Positions 37,189 to 44,598 of a DNA stretch of 64,000 nucleotides are shown piece by piece. The notes below the pieces were generated by a model. It was given only the letters and a program-made list of their open reading frames with translations, was not told where the DNA came from and did not search any database. The position numbers and the translations under genes were made by a program. Every line of letters starts with the position of its first letter. Position 1 is the stretch's first letter. Origin of the DNA: Ramlibacter sp. (GTDB lineage: Bacteria; Pseudomonadota; Gammaproteobacteria; Burkholderiales; Burkholderiaceae_C); the NCBI GenBank assembly GCA_019635415.1, contig JAHBZN010000002.1, positions 434,001 to 498,000 of the forward strand, given 5' to 3'.

Positions 37189-37464
37189 ATGGGACCGCTG
37201 GACCTGCTGCTGCACCTGCTGAATTTCCTGGCGCCTGCGCTGTTCGTGGCCCTGGTGCTGACGCTGCTGGCCCGTCTTTTCATGAAAAACAAGGCCGTAG
37301 CCCTTGCCTGGTATGCGCAGGCTGCTATCAATTTCGTAGCCGGCGTGGCCGCCCTGGGTGCGGGCCTGGCGTTTTTCGGGCGGGACGGGAAGATGGCCAC
37401 CTATGCAGCGCTGGTGGTGGCCTGCGCGGCCAGCCAATGGGCCGTCGGACGCCACTGGCGATAA
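37189..37464 (+). CDS. Small membrane protein partly encoded by a dispersed repeat
   Basis: This is a 91-residue protein with two to three hydrophobic segments (about 4-31, 43-63, 70-86), not assigned to a family. ATG 37189 follows a modest purine stretch and gives the only start that makes a clean N-terminal membrane helix. Codons about 36-51 (the stretch VALAWYAQAAINFVA) coincide with an inverted copy of the dispersed repeat, so part of the second membrane segment was apparently donated by the repeat. yaaA follows 12 bp later, so the two may be co-transcribed. Whether the protein is expressed is unproven. Confidence 0.5.
   Translation: MGPLDLLLHLLNFLAPALFVALVLTLLARLFMKNKAVALAWYAQAAINFVAGVAALGAGLAFFGRDGKMATYAALVVACAASQWAVGRHWR
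37293..37340 (-). repeat. Inverted copy of the dispersed repeat inside a small gene
   Basis: GGCCGTAGCCCTTGCC (37293-37308) and GCTATCAATTTCGTAGC (37324-37340, GCTA-N9-TAGC) are the arm and core of the repeat in opposite orientation to the copies near proB and prmC. The whole element is read through as codons of the 91-residue membrane protein without breaking the frame. Confidence 0.75.
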
Positions 37465-37476
37465 TCAGCGCCACCT

Positions 37477-38253
37477 ATGTTGTTCCTGCTGTCTCCCGCC
37501 AAAGCCCTCGACTTCGACACACCCGCCGGCCATCTGCCGCACACCCAGCCGCAGTTTGTGCCCCAGTCGACACGGCTGATCGAGGTGCTCCGGAAGAAAT
37601 CCCCGCGCCAGATCGCCAGCCTGATGGGGCTGAGCGACGCGCTGTCGGCGCTCAATGTGGCGCGCTACCAGGCCTGGACGCCGCAGTTCACCCCCGCCAA
37701 TGCCAAGCAGGCCGCGCTCGCATTCGATGGCGATGTGTACGGCGGGCTGAATGCCAGGACCCTCAAGCCCGCGCAGCTGGACTGGGCCCAGCAGCATGTG
37801 TGCATCCTCAGCGGCCTGTATGGCGTGCTGCGGCCACTGGACCTGATGCAGCCCTACCGGCTGGAGATGGGCACCCGGCTGGTCACCGGCAAGGCGAAGA
37901 ACCTTTACCAGTTCTGGGGCGCGCAGATTGCGGAGCACCTGAACCAGCGCCTGGCCGCCGATGCGACGCCGGTGGTCATCAACCTCGCGTCGCAGGAGTA
38001 TTTCAAGTCGGTCGACCGCAAGGCGCTGCTCGGGCGCGTGGTGGACTGTGTGTTCGAGGAATGGAAGAACGGGCAGTACAAGGTCATCAGTTTCATGGCC
38101 AAGCGCGCGCGCGGCCTGATGGCGCGTTACGCCATCGAGCACAAGGCCGCGACGCCGCGCAAGCTGCAGGGGTTTGATCTCGAAGGCTATGCGTTCGACG
38201 CGGCCGGGTCGCTGCCCGATCGCATGGTCTTCCGGCGAAAGGCAGCGGCATGA
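37477..38253 (+). CDS. yaaA: YaaA-family peroxide stress protein (DUF328/UPF0246)
   Basis: The 258-residue product is full length for YaaA, which lowers free iron and DNA damage during peroxide stress in E. coli. Recognisable parts are LFLLSPAKALDFD at the N-terminus, NARTLKPAQLDWAQQHVCIL, GLYGVLRPLDLMQPYRLEMG, INLASQEYFKSVD and VISFMAKRARGLMARY. Its stop overlaps the ATG of the next gene (ATGA), so the oxygenase downstream is probably co-translated. There is no upstream OxyR site that I can identify. Confidence 0.95.
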   Translation: MLFLLSPAKALDFDTPAGHLPHTQPQFVPQSTRLIEVLRKKSPRQIASLMGLSDALSALNVARYQAWTPQFTPANAKQAALAFDGDVYGGLNARTLKPAQLDWAQQHVCILSGLYGVLRPLDLMQPYRLEMGTRLVTGKAKNLYQFWGAQIAEHLNQRLAADATPVVINLASQEYFKSVDRKALLGRVVDCVFEEWKNGQYKVISFMAKRARGLMARYAIEHKAATPRKLQGFDLEGYAFDAAGSLPDRMVFRRKAAA

Positions 38254-39083
38254 GCACCCATCAGACCATCACGCCCGAACTGCGCCAGTGGATCCTGGAG
38301 CAGGCGCAGGCCGGCTACCAGCCCGAAGCGGTGCTCAAGTCCATGGTGGCGTCCGGCTGGAGCGAAGACGTGGCCATTGCGGCCATGGAGAGCACGCTGC
38401 AGGGCCACCTGCAGGCGCAGGGCGGCGTGCCAGTGCCCACGCCCGCGATCGACGACTCGCCGCTGTACCTGGACGTGGCGGACCGGCGCGTCCATGTGCT
38501 GCAGGTCATGGCCCAGCCACGCGTGGTGGTGTTCGGCAATCTGCTGTCCGACGACGAGTGCGACGCCCTGATCGAGGCCGCGCGGCCCCGCCTGGCGCGT
38601 TCGCTGACCGTGGCGGTCAAGACCGGGGGCGAGGAGCTCAACGACGACCGCACCAGCAACGGCATGTTTTTCCAGCGCGGTGAAACCGAGCTGATCCAGC
38701 GCATCGAGGCGCGCATTGCCGCGCTGGTGAACTGGCCGCTGGAAAACGGAGAGGGCCTGCAGGTGCTGCACTACCGGCCGGGCACCGAGTACAAGCCGCA
38801 CTACGACTATTTCGACCCCAACGAGCCGGGCACGCCCACCATCCTCAAGCGCGGCGGCCAGCGCGTGGCCACGCTGGTGATGTACCTGGGCGAGCCGGAG
38901 AAGGGCGGGGGCACCACCTTCCCCGACGTGAAGCTGGAGGTGGCCCCCAAGCGTGGCAATGCCGTGTTCTTCAGTTACAACCGGGCCGACCCGAGCACCC
39001 AGACGCTGCACGGTGGCGCGCCCGTGATCGCCGGTGAGAAATGGATCGCCACCAAATGGCTGCGTGAGCGGCGTTTTGAATAA
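38250..39083 (+). CDS. 2OG-Fe(II) oxygenase, prolyl 4-hydroxylase alpha-subunit type
   Basis: The 277-residue protein is predicted to hydroxylate protein or peptide side chains with 2-oxoglutarate and Fe(II). The double-stranded beta-helix shows LQVLHYRPGTEYKPHYDYF (iron ligands His and Asp), a RVATLVMYLGEPEKGGGT strand pair and the late GNAVFFSYN and LHGGAPVIAGEKWIATKWL, where the second His and the 2OG-binding Lys lie. The first 50 residues form a small UBA/CUE-like helical bundle (LRQWILEQAQAGYQPEAVL), a fusion seen in proteobacterial members. Operon with yaaA suggests a stress context, but the substrate is unknown. Confidence 0.9.
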   Translation: MSTHQTITPELRQWILEQAQAGYQPEAVLKSMVASGWSEDVAIAAMESTLQGHLQAQGGVPVPTPAIDDSPLYLDVADRRVHVLQVMAQPRVVVFGNLLSDDECDALIEAARPRLARSLTVAVKTGGEELNDDRTSNGMFFQRGETELIQRIEARIAALVNWPLENGEGLQVLHYRPGTEYKPHYDYFDPNEPGTPTILKRGGQRVATLVMYLGEPEKGGGTTFPDVKLEVAPKRGNAVFFSYNRADPSTQTLHGGAPVIAGEKWIATKWLRERRFE

Positions 39084-39119
39084 AAAGTGTGTTCAGCCCA
39101 GGTCAGTCGGGCGCATCTA

Positions 39120-39136
39120 GCTATGAAAATCAGAGC
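39120..39136 (+). repeat. Half-copy of the dispersed repeat at a start codon
   Basis: GCTATGAAAATCAGAGC fits GCTA-N9-TAGC with one mismatch (GAGC). It contains the ATG of the alpha/beta hydrolase gene. The second arm of the repeat is not evident, so this is a partial or decayed copy. Confidence 0.45.
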
Positions 39137-40019
39137 AAACGGGATCGGAATCGAGGTCGAGGACACGGGGGCTGGCGCCGGGCAGACGCAGCGCCCCGTG
39201 GTGCTGCTCATCATGGGCCTGGGCATGCAGCTGGTGGCCTGGCCGCCCGCCATGGTGGAAGCGCTCGTGGCCGCGGGCTTTCGCGTGATCCGGCACGACA
39301 ACCGGGACATCGGCCTGAGCCAGCATTTCGATCACCTGGGGGCCCCCAACATCCTCTGGGAGTCGATCAAGCTCAAGATGGGCTTCACGCCCAAGGCGCC
39401 CTACCAGTTGCAGGACATGGCGCTGGACGCCATTGGCGTGCTGGATGCGCTGGGCGTGCAGCAGGCTCACGTGGTGGGAGTGAGCATGGGCGGCATGATT
39501 GCCCAGCGCGTGGCGCTGGCCGCGCCCGACCGCGTGCTGAGCCTAACCAGCATCATGAGTTCCAGCGGCGCGCGCGGCCTGCCCGAGGCGCAGCCCAAGG
39601 TGCTGCGAGCGCTGCTCAGCCGGCCCGAGGGCACCGATCGCGACGCCATCATCAACCACTACATCAAGCTGTTCAGGGTCATCGGCAGCCCGGCGTTTCC
39701 GCTGGACGAGGCGCTGACGCGTGAGCGCATTGCCATGGGCATTGCACGCAACCACCACCCGGTGGGCACGCTGCGCCAGATGCTGGCCATTGCCGCCGAC
39801 ACCGGTCGCCGCGCGGCCGAACTGGGCCGCATCCGCGCACGCACGCTGGTGCTGCACGGCAAGGACGATCCGCTGGTGCCTTTTCCCTGCGGCGAAGACA
39901 CGGCCCGCCGCATTCCGGGCGCGCAGCTCGTGGGCATCGCGGGCATGGGCCACGACCTGCCACCCGGCGTGGTCGAGCGGCTGCTGACGCCGATGATCCC
40001 GCATCTGCAGGCCGCATGA
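39123..40019 (+). CDS. Alpha/beta-fold hydrolase
   Basis: This is a 298-residue alpha/beta hydrolase from ATG 39123 (an upstream frame start at 39087 adds 12 residues with no function). The nucleophile elbow is GVSMGG in [18 protein letters not shown], the oxyanion region is [15 protein letters not shown], and the late acid and His are in [14 protein letters not shown] and [10 protein letters not shown]. The family resembles aclacinomycin methylesterase-like and dienelactone-type hydrolases, so the substrate is open. The ATG sits in a partial dispersed repeat, and the stop overlaps the queF ATG, so the two are co-transcribed. Confidence 0.88.
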   Translation: MKIRANGIGIEVEDTGAGAGQTQRPVVLLIMGLGMQLVAWPPAMVEALVAAGFRVIRHDNRDIGLSQHFDHLGAPNILWESIKLKMGFTPKAPYQLQDMALDAIGVLDALGVQQAHVVGVSMGGMIAQRVALAAPDRVLSLTSIMSSSGARGLPEAQPKVLRALLSRPEGTDRDAIINHYIKLFRVIGSPAFPLDEALTRERIAMGIARNHHPVGTLRQMLAIAADTGRRAAELGRIRARTLVLHGKDDPLVPFPCGEDTARRIPGAQLVGIAGMGHDLPPGVVERLLTPMIPHLQAA

Positions 40020-40870
40020 GTACCTCCAACACGCCCGAGAGCTCGCTGCTGGGCAAGCCCGCGCCTTACGTCGACCAGTACGACGCGTCCCTGCTGTTCC
40101 CCATCGCACGCCAGGCCAAGCGCGACGAGATCGGGTTGAGCGGTGCCCTGCCGTTCGCTGGCGCGGACCTGTGGACGGCGTTCGAGCTGAGCTGGCTGAA
40201 CACCCGCGGCAAGCCGCAGGTGGCCATTGCGCACATCACCGTGCCTTGCGAGTCGATCAACATCATCGAAAGCAAGTCGTTCAAGCTGTATCTCAACAGC
40301 TTCACCAACACGCGCTTTGCCACACCCGACGACGTGCGCGAGCGCCTGCGTACCGACCTGACCGAGGCCGCCTGGCGCGGCGCGACGGTGATGTCGTCGG
40401 TGGGTGTCCGGCTGCTGCTGCCCGAGCTGTTCGACCGCGAGCCCGTGCATGAGCTCGATGGCCTGAGCCTGGACCGGCTGGACATCGAATGCACCCAGTA
40501 CACCCCCGCGCCCGAGCTGCTGCGCGCCGAGCACGACGAGGCCCCCGTGACCGAAGTGCTCACCAGCCACCTGCTCAAGAGCAACTGCCTGGTCACGGGC
40601 CAGCCCGACTGGGGCAGCGTGCGCATCAGCTACAGCGGCCCGCAGATCAACCAGGAAGGGCTGCTGCAGTACCTGGTGAGTTTTCGCAACCACAACGAGT
40701 TCCACGAGCAGTGCGTGGAGCGCATCTACACGGACCTCTGGACGCGCTGCCGCCCGGTCAAGCTCGCGGTGTACGCGCGCTACACCCGCCGTGGCGGGCT
40801 GGACATCAATCCCTTCCGTACCAGCCACCCGCAGGCGCTGCCTGCCAATGTGCGCACGGCGCGGCAGTAG
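40016..40870 (+). CDS. queF: NADPH-dependent 7-cyano-7-deazaguanine reductase
   Basis: QueF reduces preQ0 to preQ1 in queuosine synthesis. The 284-residue protein is the two-domain (YqcD-type) form. The N-terminal half has the substrate-binding [20 protein letters not shown] with [18 protein letters not shown]. The C-terminal half has the catalytic Cys and Asp in [18 protein letters not shown], followed by [20 protein letters not shown]. It is in an ATGA overlap with the hydrolase gene upstream. No other queuosine genes are in the window. Confidence 0.96.
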   Translation: MSTSNTPESSLLGKPAPYVDQYDASLLFPIARQAKRDEIGLSGALPFAGADLWTAFELSWLNTRGKPQVAIAHITVPCESINIIESKSFKLYLNSFTNTRFATPDDVRERLRTDLTEAAWRGATVMSSVGVRLLLPELFDREPVHELDGLSLDRLDIECTQYTPAPELLRAEHDEAPVTEVLTSHLLKSNCLVTGQPDWGSVRISYSGPQINQEGLLQYLVSFRNHNEFHEQCVERIYTDLWTRCRPVKLAVYARYTRRGGLDINPFRTSHPQALPANVRTARQ

Positions 40871-41186
40871 GTCTGTCGCGCGCCCCAAGCTTCACGTTAC
40901 GCATGCCTGCTGCACGCCTGCACCCAGGCGCCCAGGTGCGGGAAGGATCGTGTGAGCGCGTTCGCGCAAAGCCTGCTGGTGGGGCGTGGCCCTTGAGCCA
41001 CCGATCAAGAGTCCCGGGCGCGAAGCACGGAAAAAACTGCCGTGCGATGGCTGCGCGCTGCAAGCGTCAAACCCCATGGGACTGGGCCCGCAGTTTTGAG
41101 TACTGCAGCGGCTCACCTGAAGGGGCCGGGGCTCTGGTGGCACAAGGGCCACACCCCGCCAGCAGGCGTCCCAGGCAACCGCAGAG
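40871..41186. other. Intergenic space between convergent queF and crotonase genes
   Basis: This 316-bp gap contains no gene I can support. An antisense open frame (41239-40892) has a composition without recognisable motifs. I see no long T run typical of a terminator. Several short GC-rich stems are possible. It may hold a decayed repeat, but I cannot identify one. Confidence 0.4.
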
Positions 41187-42023
41187 CTACCCCGCCAGAT
41201 CCTTGAAGGACGCCAGCTCGGGCAGCGCAGTGAACTCACCAGCGCGCTTTTCCTTCATCGCCGTCACCGCCTCGCGCACGTGCGCGTTGCTCCAGATCGC
41301 GCCCTGCACCCAGCCCATCTGCTTGAGGCTGTCTTCCACGGAGTGGTCGCGCGTGTAGTGGATGACCTGCTTGGTGCCCCAGATCGCCACGGGGGGCTTG
41401 GCGGCGATCTCCCTGGCGCACTGCAGCGCGGCGGCCAGCATGGCCTCGGGCGTGTCGAACACCTCGTTCACCAGGCCGTAGCCCAGCGCCTTGCCAGCGG
41501 ACAGGCGCCGGCCGGTGTAGGCCAGCTCCTTGACCACGCCGAGCGGCACCAGCTTGGGCAGGCGCTGCAGCGTGCCCACGTCGGCCACCATGCCGATGTT
41601 GATCTCCTGGATGCAGAAGAAGGCGTCGGCCGTGGCGTAGCGGATGCAGCAGGCCGTGACCATGTCCACCGCGCCGCCGATGCAGCCGCCCTGGATGGCG
41701 GCGATCACCGGGATGCGCAGTGTCTCGAGCTTGGTGAACGTGCCCTGCATGTCGGTCAGCAGGTCGTAGATGGCGGCCCGGCCCTCGGGTGTCTGGTCGT
41801 CCATGGTGATGGCGCCGCCAAAGGTGTCCAGCGACATGCCGGCGCTGAAGTGCTTGCCCGTGGAGCTGATGACCAGCGCGCGGGCCTGGCCCCCCTTGTG
41901 CAGTATGGTCAGCAGCCCGTCCAGCTCGCGCCAGAAGGTCGGGTGCATGGTGTTCATGGCCTCGGGCCGGTTCAGCACGAGGTGGGCGATGTGGTCGGTG
42001 ACAGTCAGTTCAAAGCAGGTCAT
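41187..42023 (-). CDS. Crotonase-family enoyl-CoA hydratase/isomerase
   Basis: This 278-residue crotonase-fold enzyme acts on enoyl- or acyl-CoA. The oxyanion-hole segments are visible as VISSTGKHFSAGMSLDTFGG and PVIAAIQGGCIGGAVDMVTACCIRY, followed by the hydratase-type ADAFFCIQEINIGMVADVGTL. The Glu in INIGM... and the Asp in VADVGT fit delta3,5-delta2,4-dienoyl-CoA isomerase-like members better than simple hydratases. The gene is alone on the minus strand, about 80 bp downstream of the anti-sigma factor gene. Its substrate is not predictable from context. Confidence 0.9.
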   Translation of the reverse strand: MTCFELTVTDHIAHLVLNRPEAMNTMHPTFWRELDGLLTILHKGGQARALVISSTGKHFSAGMSLDTFGGAITMDDQTPEGRAAIYDLLTDMQGTFTKLETLRIPVIAAIQGGCIGGAVDMVTACCIRYATADAFFCIQEINIGMVADVGTLQRLPKLVPLGVVKELAYTGRRLSAGKALGYGLVNEVFDTPEAMLAAALQCAREIAAKPPVAIWGTKQVIHYTRDHSVEDSLKQMGWVQGAIWSNAHVREAVTAMKEKRAGEFTALPELASFKDLAG

Positions 42024-42101
42024 GGGGGTCTCCTGGACCGGCCACTATAGCCACCGCATGCCCTGCGGCAGCCGCCTGGGCGACAGCATGCGCCGTCGGC
42101 C

Positions 42102-42833
42102 TTACCAGAGCTTGGCGCAGTTGCCGCTGTAGACCGGCGTGCCCGGCGCGGCCGGTGACGCGGCCGTCTCCTGGGTGACCAGCAGTCGGGTCACCCTGGA
42201 GAGCAGCTTTTCCGAGGTGTCGGGCAGCTGTGACACCGCGCTGCCGTTGGCGGGCACCTCGCCCAGCACAAAGGCCGGGCCCTGCGCCGGCACGGCCCAT
42301 AGCACCAGGCGTCCGGCTTCCGGGGGCGCAATGGGGCCGATCACCTTGACCGTCATGGTCTTGCCGTGGCGCAACGAGCTCACGAGCAATTTGCCGTTGC
42401 CCTGGGCGTCGGTGAGCAGGCCCACGTAGCTCTGGGGCAACCGCTCGCCGGCGCTCATGGCCACCTGGTCGGCGCTGATGAACAGGGTGGGCGCGCTCAG
42501 CAGGGTGGCCAGTGCGAGCGCTGCTCCGGCCAGCACGCCGCCCAGGCCCCATCCAGCGGGCCGCAGCCAGCTTGCCGGCCCCGCGGCCTGCCGTTGCGGC
42601 GCCGACGGCCGGGTGCGGGCCTCGATGGCGGCCCAGACGCGCGGGGGGGCCGTACGCGACGGGACCGACTGGGCCAGACCGCCCAGTCGCTGCTCCCACT
42701 GGGCGAGTGCAAGCTGCACGTCCACCCTGTCGCGCAGCAGGCGCTCAAAGCGGCGACGCGCGCGTTGCGTGAGCGTGCCCAAGGCGTAGGAGGCCGCCAG
42801 ATGATCGACGAGGGCCGGGCTGGAATACCTCAT
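42102..42833 (-). CDS. Anti-sigma factor, RskA-like, inner membrane
   Basis: The 243-residue protein has an N-terminal cytosolic anti-sigma part (1-90, DHLAASYALGTLTQRARRRF) without the HxxxCxxC zinc motif, so it is of the non-zinc RskA type. One transmembrane helix follows (about 98-118) and a periplasmic C-terminal RskA-like domain comes after it (SADQVAMSAGERLPQSYVGL and LVLWAVPAQGPAFVLGEV). Its ATG overlaps the stop of the ECF sigma gene, so the pair is co-translated. It should hold the sigma factor at the membrane until a periplasmic signal releases it by proteolysis or conformational change. Confidence 0.88.
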   Translation of the reverse strand: MRYSSPALVDHLAASYALGTLTQRARRRFERLLRDRVDVQLALAQWEQRLGGLAQSVPSRTAPPRVWAAIEARTRPSAPQRQAAGPASWLRPAGWGLGGVLAGAALALATLLSAPTLFISADQVAMSAGERLPQSYVGLLTDAQGNGKLLVSSLRHGKTMTVKVIGPIAPPEAGRLVLWAVPAQGPAFVLGEVPANGSAVSQLPDTSEKLLSRVTRLLVTQETAASPAAPGTPVYSGNCAKLW

Positions 42834-43417
42834 ACCACCCCCCGAGTGGCCAGGCAGTTCTTGAGCTTGTCCAGGCCGCGCCGCAGCCAGGCCTTGACCG
42901 ACCCCAGTGGCGCGCCCATCTGCAGGGCGATTTCCGAATGCGACAGTCCCTGGTAGTAGGCCAGGGCCAGGCTCTGGCGGTGGCTGCCGTCGAGTGCGCC
43001 CAGGCAGGCGTCCACGTGCAGGGCCTGGCTGGCCTGGGTCAGCAGTTCCAGCGGGCTGGGGGCCTGGGGCGTGTCGGCGCCATCGTCGGCGGAGTCGCCG
43101 TCGGGGAGTGCGTCTTCCGCGCGGCGCTTGCGCTGGCGCAGGGCGTCCAGCGCCTTGTTGCGCACAACGGCGATCAGCCAGGTCATGGGCTGAACCGGTT
43201 GCCCATTGACCTCGCTGCGGTAGCTGCCAGCGTTTTTCCAGATGCTCACGAAAGCCTCTTGCAGCACATCCTCGGCTGCCTGTTCACGTCCCAACATACG
43301 CACGGCAACGCCAAACAGATGCGCCTGGGTCCGTTCATAGACCTGCGCGAAGCACGCGTGGTCGCCTCGCGCGCTGCGCGCCAGCAGCTCCTGCAGGCTG
43401 AGAGGTTCGGTGGCCAT
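42830..43417 (-). CDS. ECF-type RNA polymerase sigma factor
   Basis: This is a 195-residue sigma-70 factor with only regions 2 and 4. Region 2 (about 18-85) includes ACFAQVYERTQAHLFGVAVR and GREQAAEDVLQEAFVSIWKN, with the -10 contacting helices. Region 4 (about 140-190) has GSHRQSLALAYYQGLSHSEI and LGSVKAWLRRGLDKLKN, reading the -35. A Pro/Asp-rich linker separates them. It is co-translated with its anti-sigma factor and lies downstream of DUF3034, globin and cupredoxin genes. The shared TGNATCC-N16-CGTA elements upstream of those genes and the TonB/DUF4331 genes are its likely targets. Confidence 0.93.
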   Translation of the reverse strand: MATEPLSLQELLARSARGDHACFAQVYERTQAHLFGVAVRMLGREQAAEDVLQEAFVSIWKNAGSYRSEVNGQPVQPMTWLIAVVRNKALDALRQRKRRAEDALPDGDSADDGADTPQAPSPLELLTQASQALHVDACLGALDGSHRQSLALAYYQGLSHSEIALQMGAPLGSVKAWLRRGLDKLKNCLATRGVV

Positions 43418-43478
43418 GGCCGGGAGTATAGGGACTGCCGCGCCGTCTGCTGCCCCCTGCGTCAGCCCGGCCTGTGTG

Positions 43479-44132
43479 TCAGACCCGGCGTCGGCGCGGC
43501 ACCACCTGCAACTGCACGGTGGCGCGGGCCGGGTTGGCTCCCACGGTGACGGCCTGCAGCGGCAGGTCGATCAGCTGGTCGGCCTGCCAGACGCGAACCT
43601 GGGCCGGGCCGTCGGGCACGTCGTCAAACACCGCCAGGCCTTCAGGCGTGGTGCGCTGGGCCCAGGGCGAGTCAGTCACATACATGTGGCCGCGCATGGA
43701 GCCATGGATGTGGCAGCCCAGCAGCACCGGGCCGGCCTTGTCGGCGGTGATCTCGGCGGTCTTGGCGGGCTTGCCTTCGGGCTTGCCGTCCAGCCGCAGC
43801 TCAAAGCCGCCAGTGCTGGAGAACTGCGCCAGCCCGGCGGCCGAACCGCGCACGTGATGCTCCCAGGGGTCCTTGTTGACGAAGGTGACGCGGGCGCCCA
43901 CGGGCGCCAGGCTCACCGGCGGGATGAAGCGCATCTTTTCCTGGTCGATGGTGATGGCCATGGGCAGCGGCACCTTGGGTTGGCCCCTGGCGGTGGTGCT
44001 GACCACCACCACCGCATCCTGCACCGGCTTGCCCTCCTTGTCCACCACGGTGACAGAGACAATTCCGGCGCTGGCCCCCGTGCTGAGGGCACAATACGCT
44101 ATCAAAAGAGTAGCAAATCGCATGGCATTCAC
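43479..44132 (-). CDS. Exported cupredoxin-like protein (annotated in relatives as methylamine utilization protein)
   Basis: The 217-residue protein has a signal peptide (about 1-22) and then a beta-rich periplasmic domain. The C-terminal part shows cupredoxin-like ligands: His92/His93 in DPWEHHVRG, Cys140 and His143 in LGCHIHGSMRGHM, and Met146 or Met150. This could form a type 1 copper site. The early part has a Pro/Val-rich strand region resembling a carboxypeptidase regulatory domain (VVDKEGKPVQDAVVVVS). The start is GTG 44132 overlapping the globin stop, or ATG 44123. The signal peptide codons overlap a copy of the dispersed repeat. The methylamine name seen in relatives has no support from context here. 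Confidence 0.75.
   Translation of the reverse strand: MNAMRFATLLIAYCALSTGASAGIVSVTVVDKEGKPVQDAVVVVSTTARGQPKVPLPMAITIDQEKMRFIPPVSLAPVGARVTFVNKDPWEHHVRGSAAGLAQFSSTGGFELRLDGKPEGKPAKTAEITADKAGPVLLGCHIHGSMRGHMYVTDSPWAQRTTPEGLAVFDDVPDGPAQVRVWQADQLIDLPLQAVTVGANPARATVQLQVVPRRRRV
44098..44114 (+). repeat. Dispersed repeat core inside the cupredoxin signal-peptide codons
   Basis: GCTATCAAAAGAGTAGC is an exact GCTA-N9-TAGC core. Read on the minus strand it encodes part of the signal peptide (about residues 7-11). The second arm GGCAAGGGCTAC is not seen nearby, so this is a half copy. Confidence 0.5.
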
Positions 44133-44566
44133 CTCACGGTGATGGTGTCACGGTGCATGGGCGCGAGTTGGGCCAGCAGCTGGTTCTGCGCGCTGAACGG
44201 AATGCCCTGCGCGTCCATGCTCTGCTGCAGCACTTCCACCAGCGCGTTGAAGTCGGACTTCTTGATGTCCAGGTTGGCGTGGGCCGACTTCATGTCGGCG
44301 CCCTTGTACTCGCAGGGGCCGCCCATGACCTTGCAGAACTGATCCACCAGTTGTTCTTTCACGCGCTGCTGGTTGGCGGGCTTGAAGTGCGGCCCGGTGC
44401 GCGGATCGGCCAGCAGCCGCACCATGAAGTCGTCCATCAGCTTCACCAGGCCGGGCTTTTCGCCAAAGGTCTTGTAGAGCTGGTCGCTGGGCGCGGTTTG
44501 CGCGAACGCGGGGGTGGCAAAGGCGGCGCCCAGGGCCATGGCCAGGGCAATCAGGGTCTTGTTCAT
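44129..44566 (-). CDS. Exported group 1 truncated hemoglobin
   Basis: This is a 145-residue truncated globin with a clear signal peptide (MNKTLIALAMALGAAFATPAFA), placing a heme protein in the periplasm, which is unusual because most truncated globins are cytosolic. The fold is visible as LYKTFGEKPGLVKLMDDFMV, LADPRTGPHF, GGPCEYKGADMKSAHANLD with the proximal His96, and a C-terminal helix. It may bind O2, NO or sulfide, or protect an envelope redox centre. It lies between the DUF3034 and cupredoxin genes in the sigma-factor operon, overlapping the latter. Confidence 0.9.
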   Translation of the reverse strand: MNKTLIALAMALGAAFATPAFAQTAPSDQLYKTFGEKPGLVKLMDDFMVRLLADPRTGPHFKPANQQRVKEQLVDQFCKVMGGPCEYKGADMKSAHANLDIKKSDFNALVEVLQQSMDAQGIPFSAQNQLLAQLAPMHRDTITVR

Positions 44567-44598
44567 GGGGTGTCCTTTGAAATGAAGGGGGCGGCCGT

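Noticed and set aside
40892..41239. 115-codon antisense frame in the queF-crotonase gap
   Set aside because: No motif, no ribosome binding site, and it overlaps the end of the crotonase gene. Kept only as an intergenic note.
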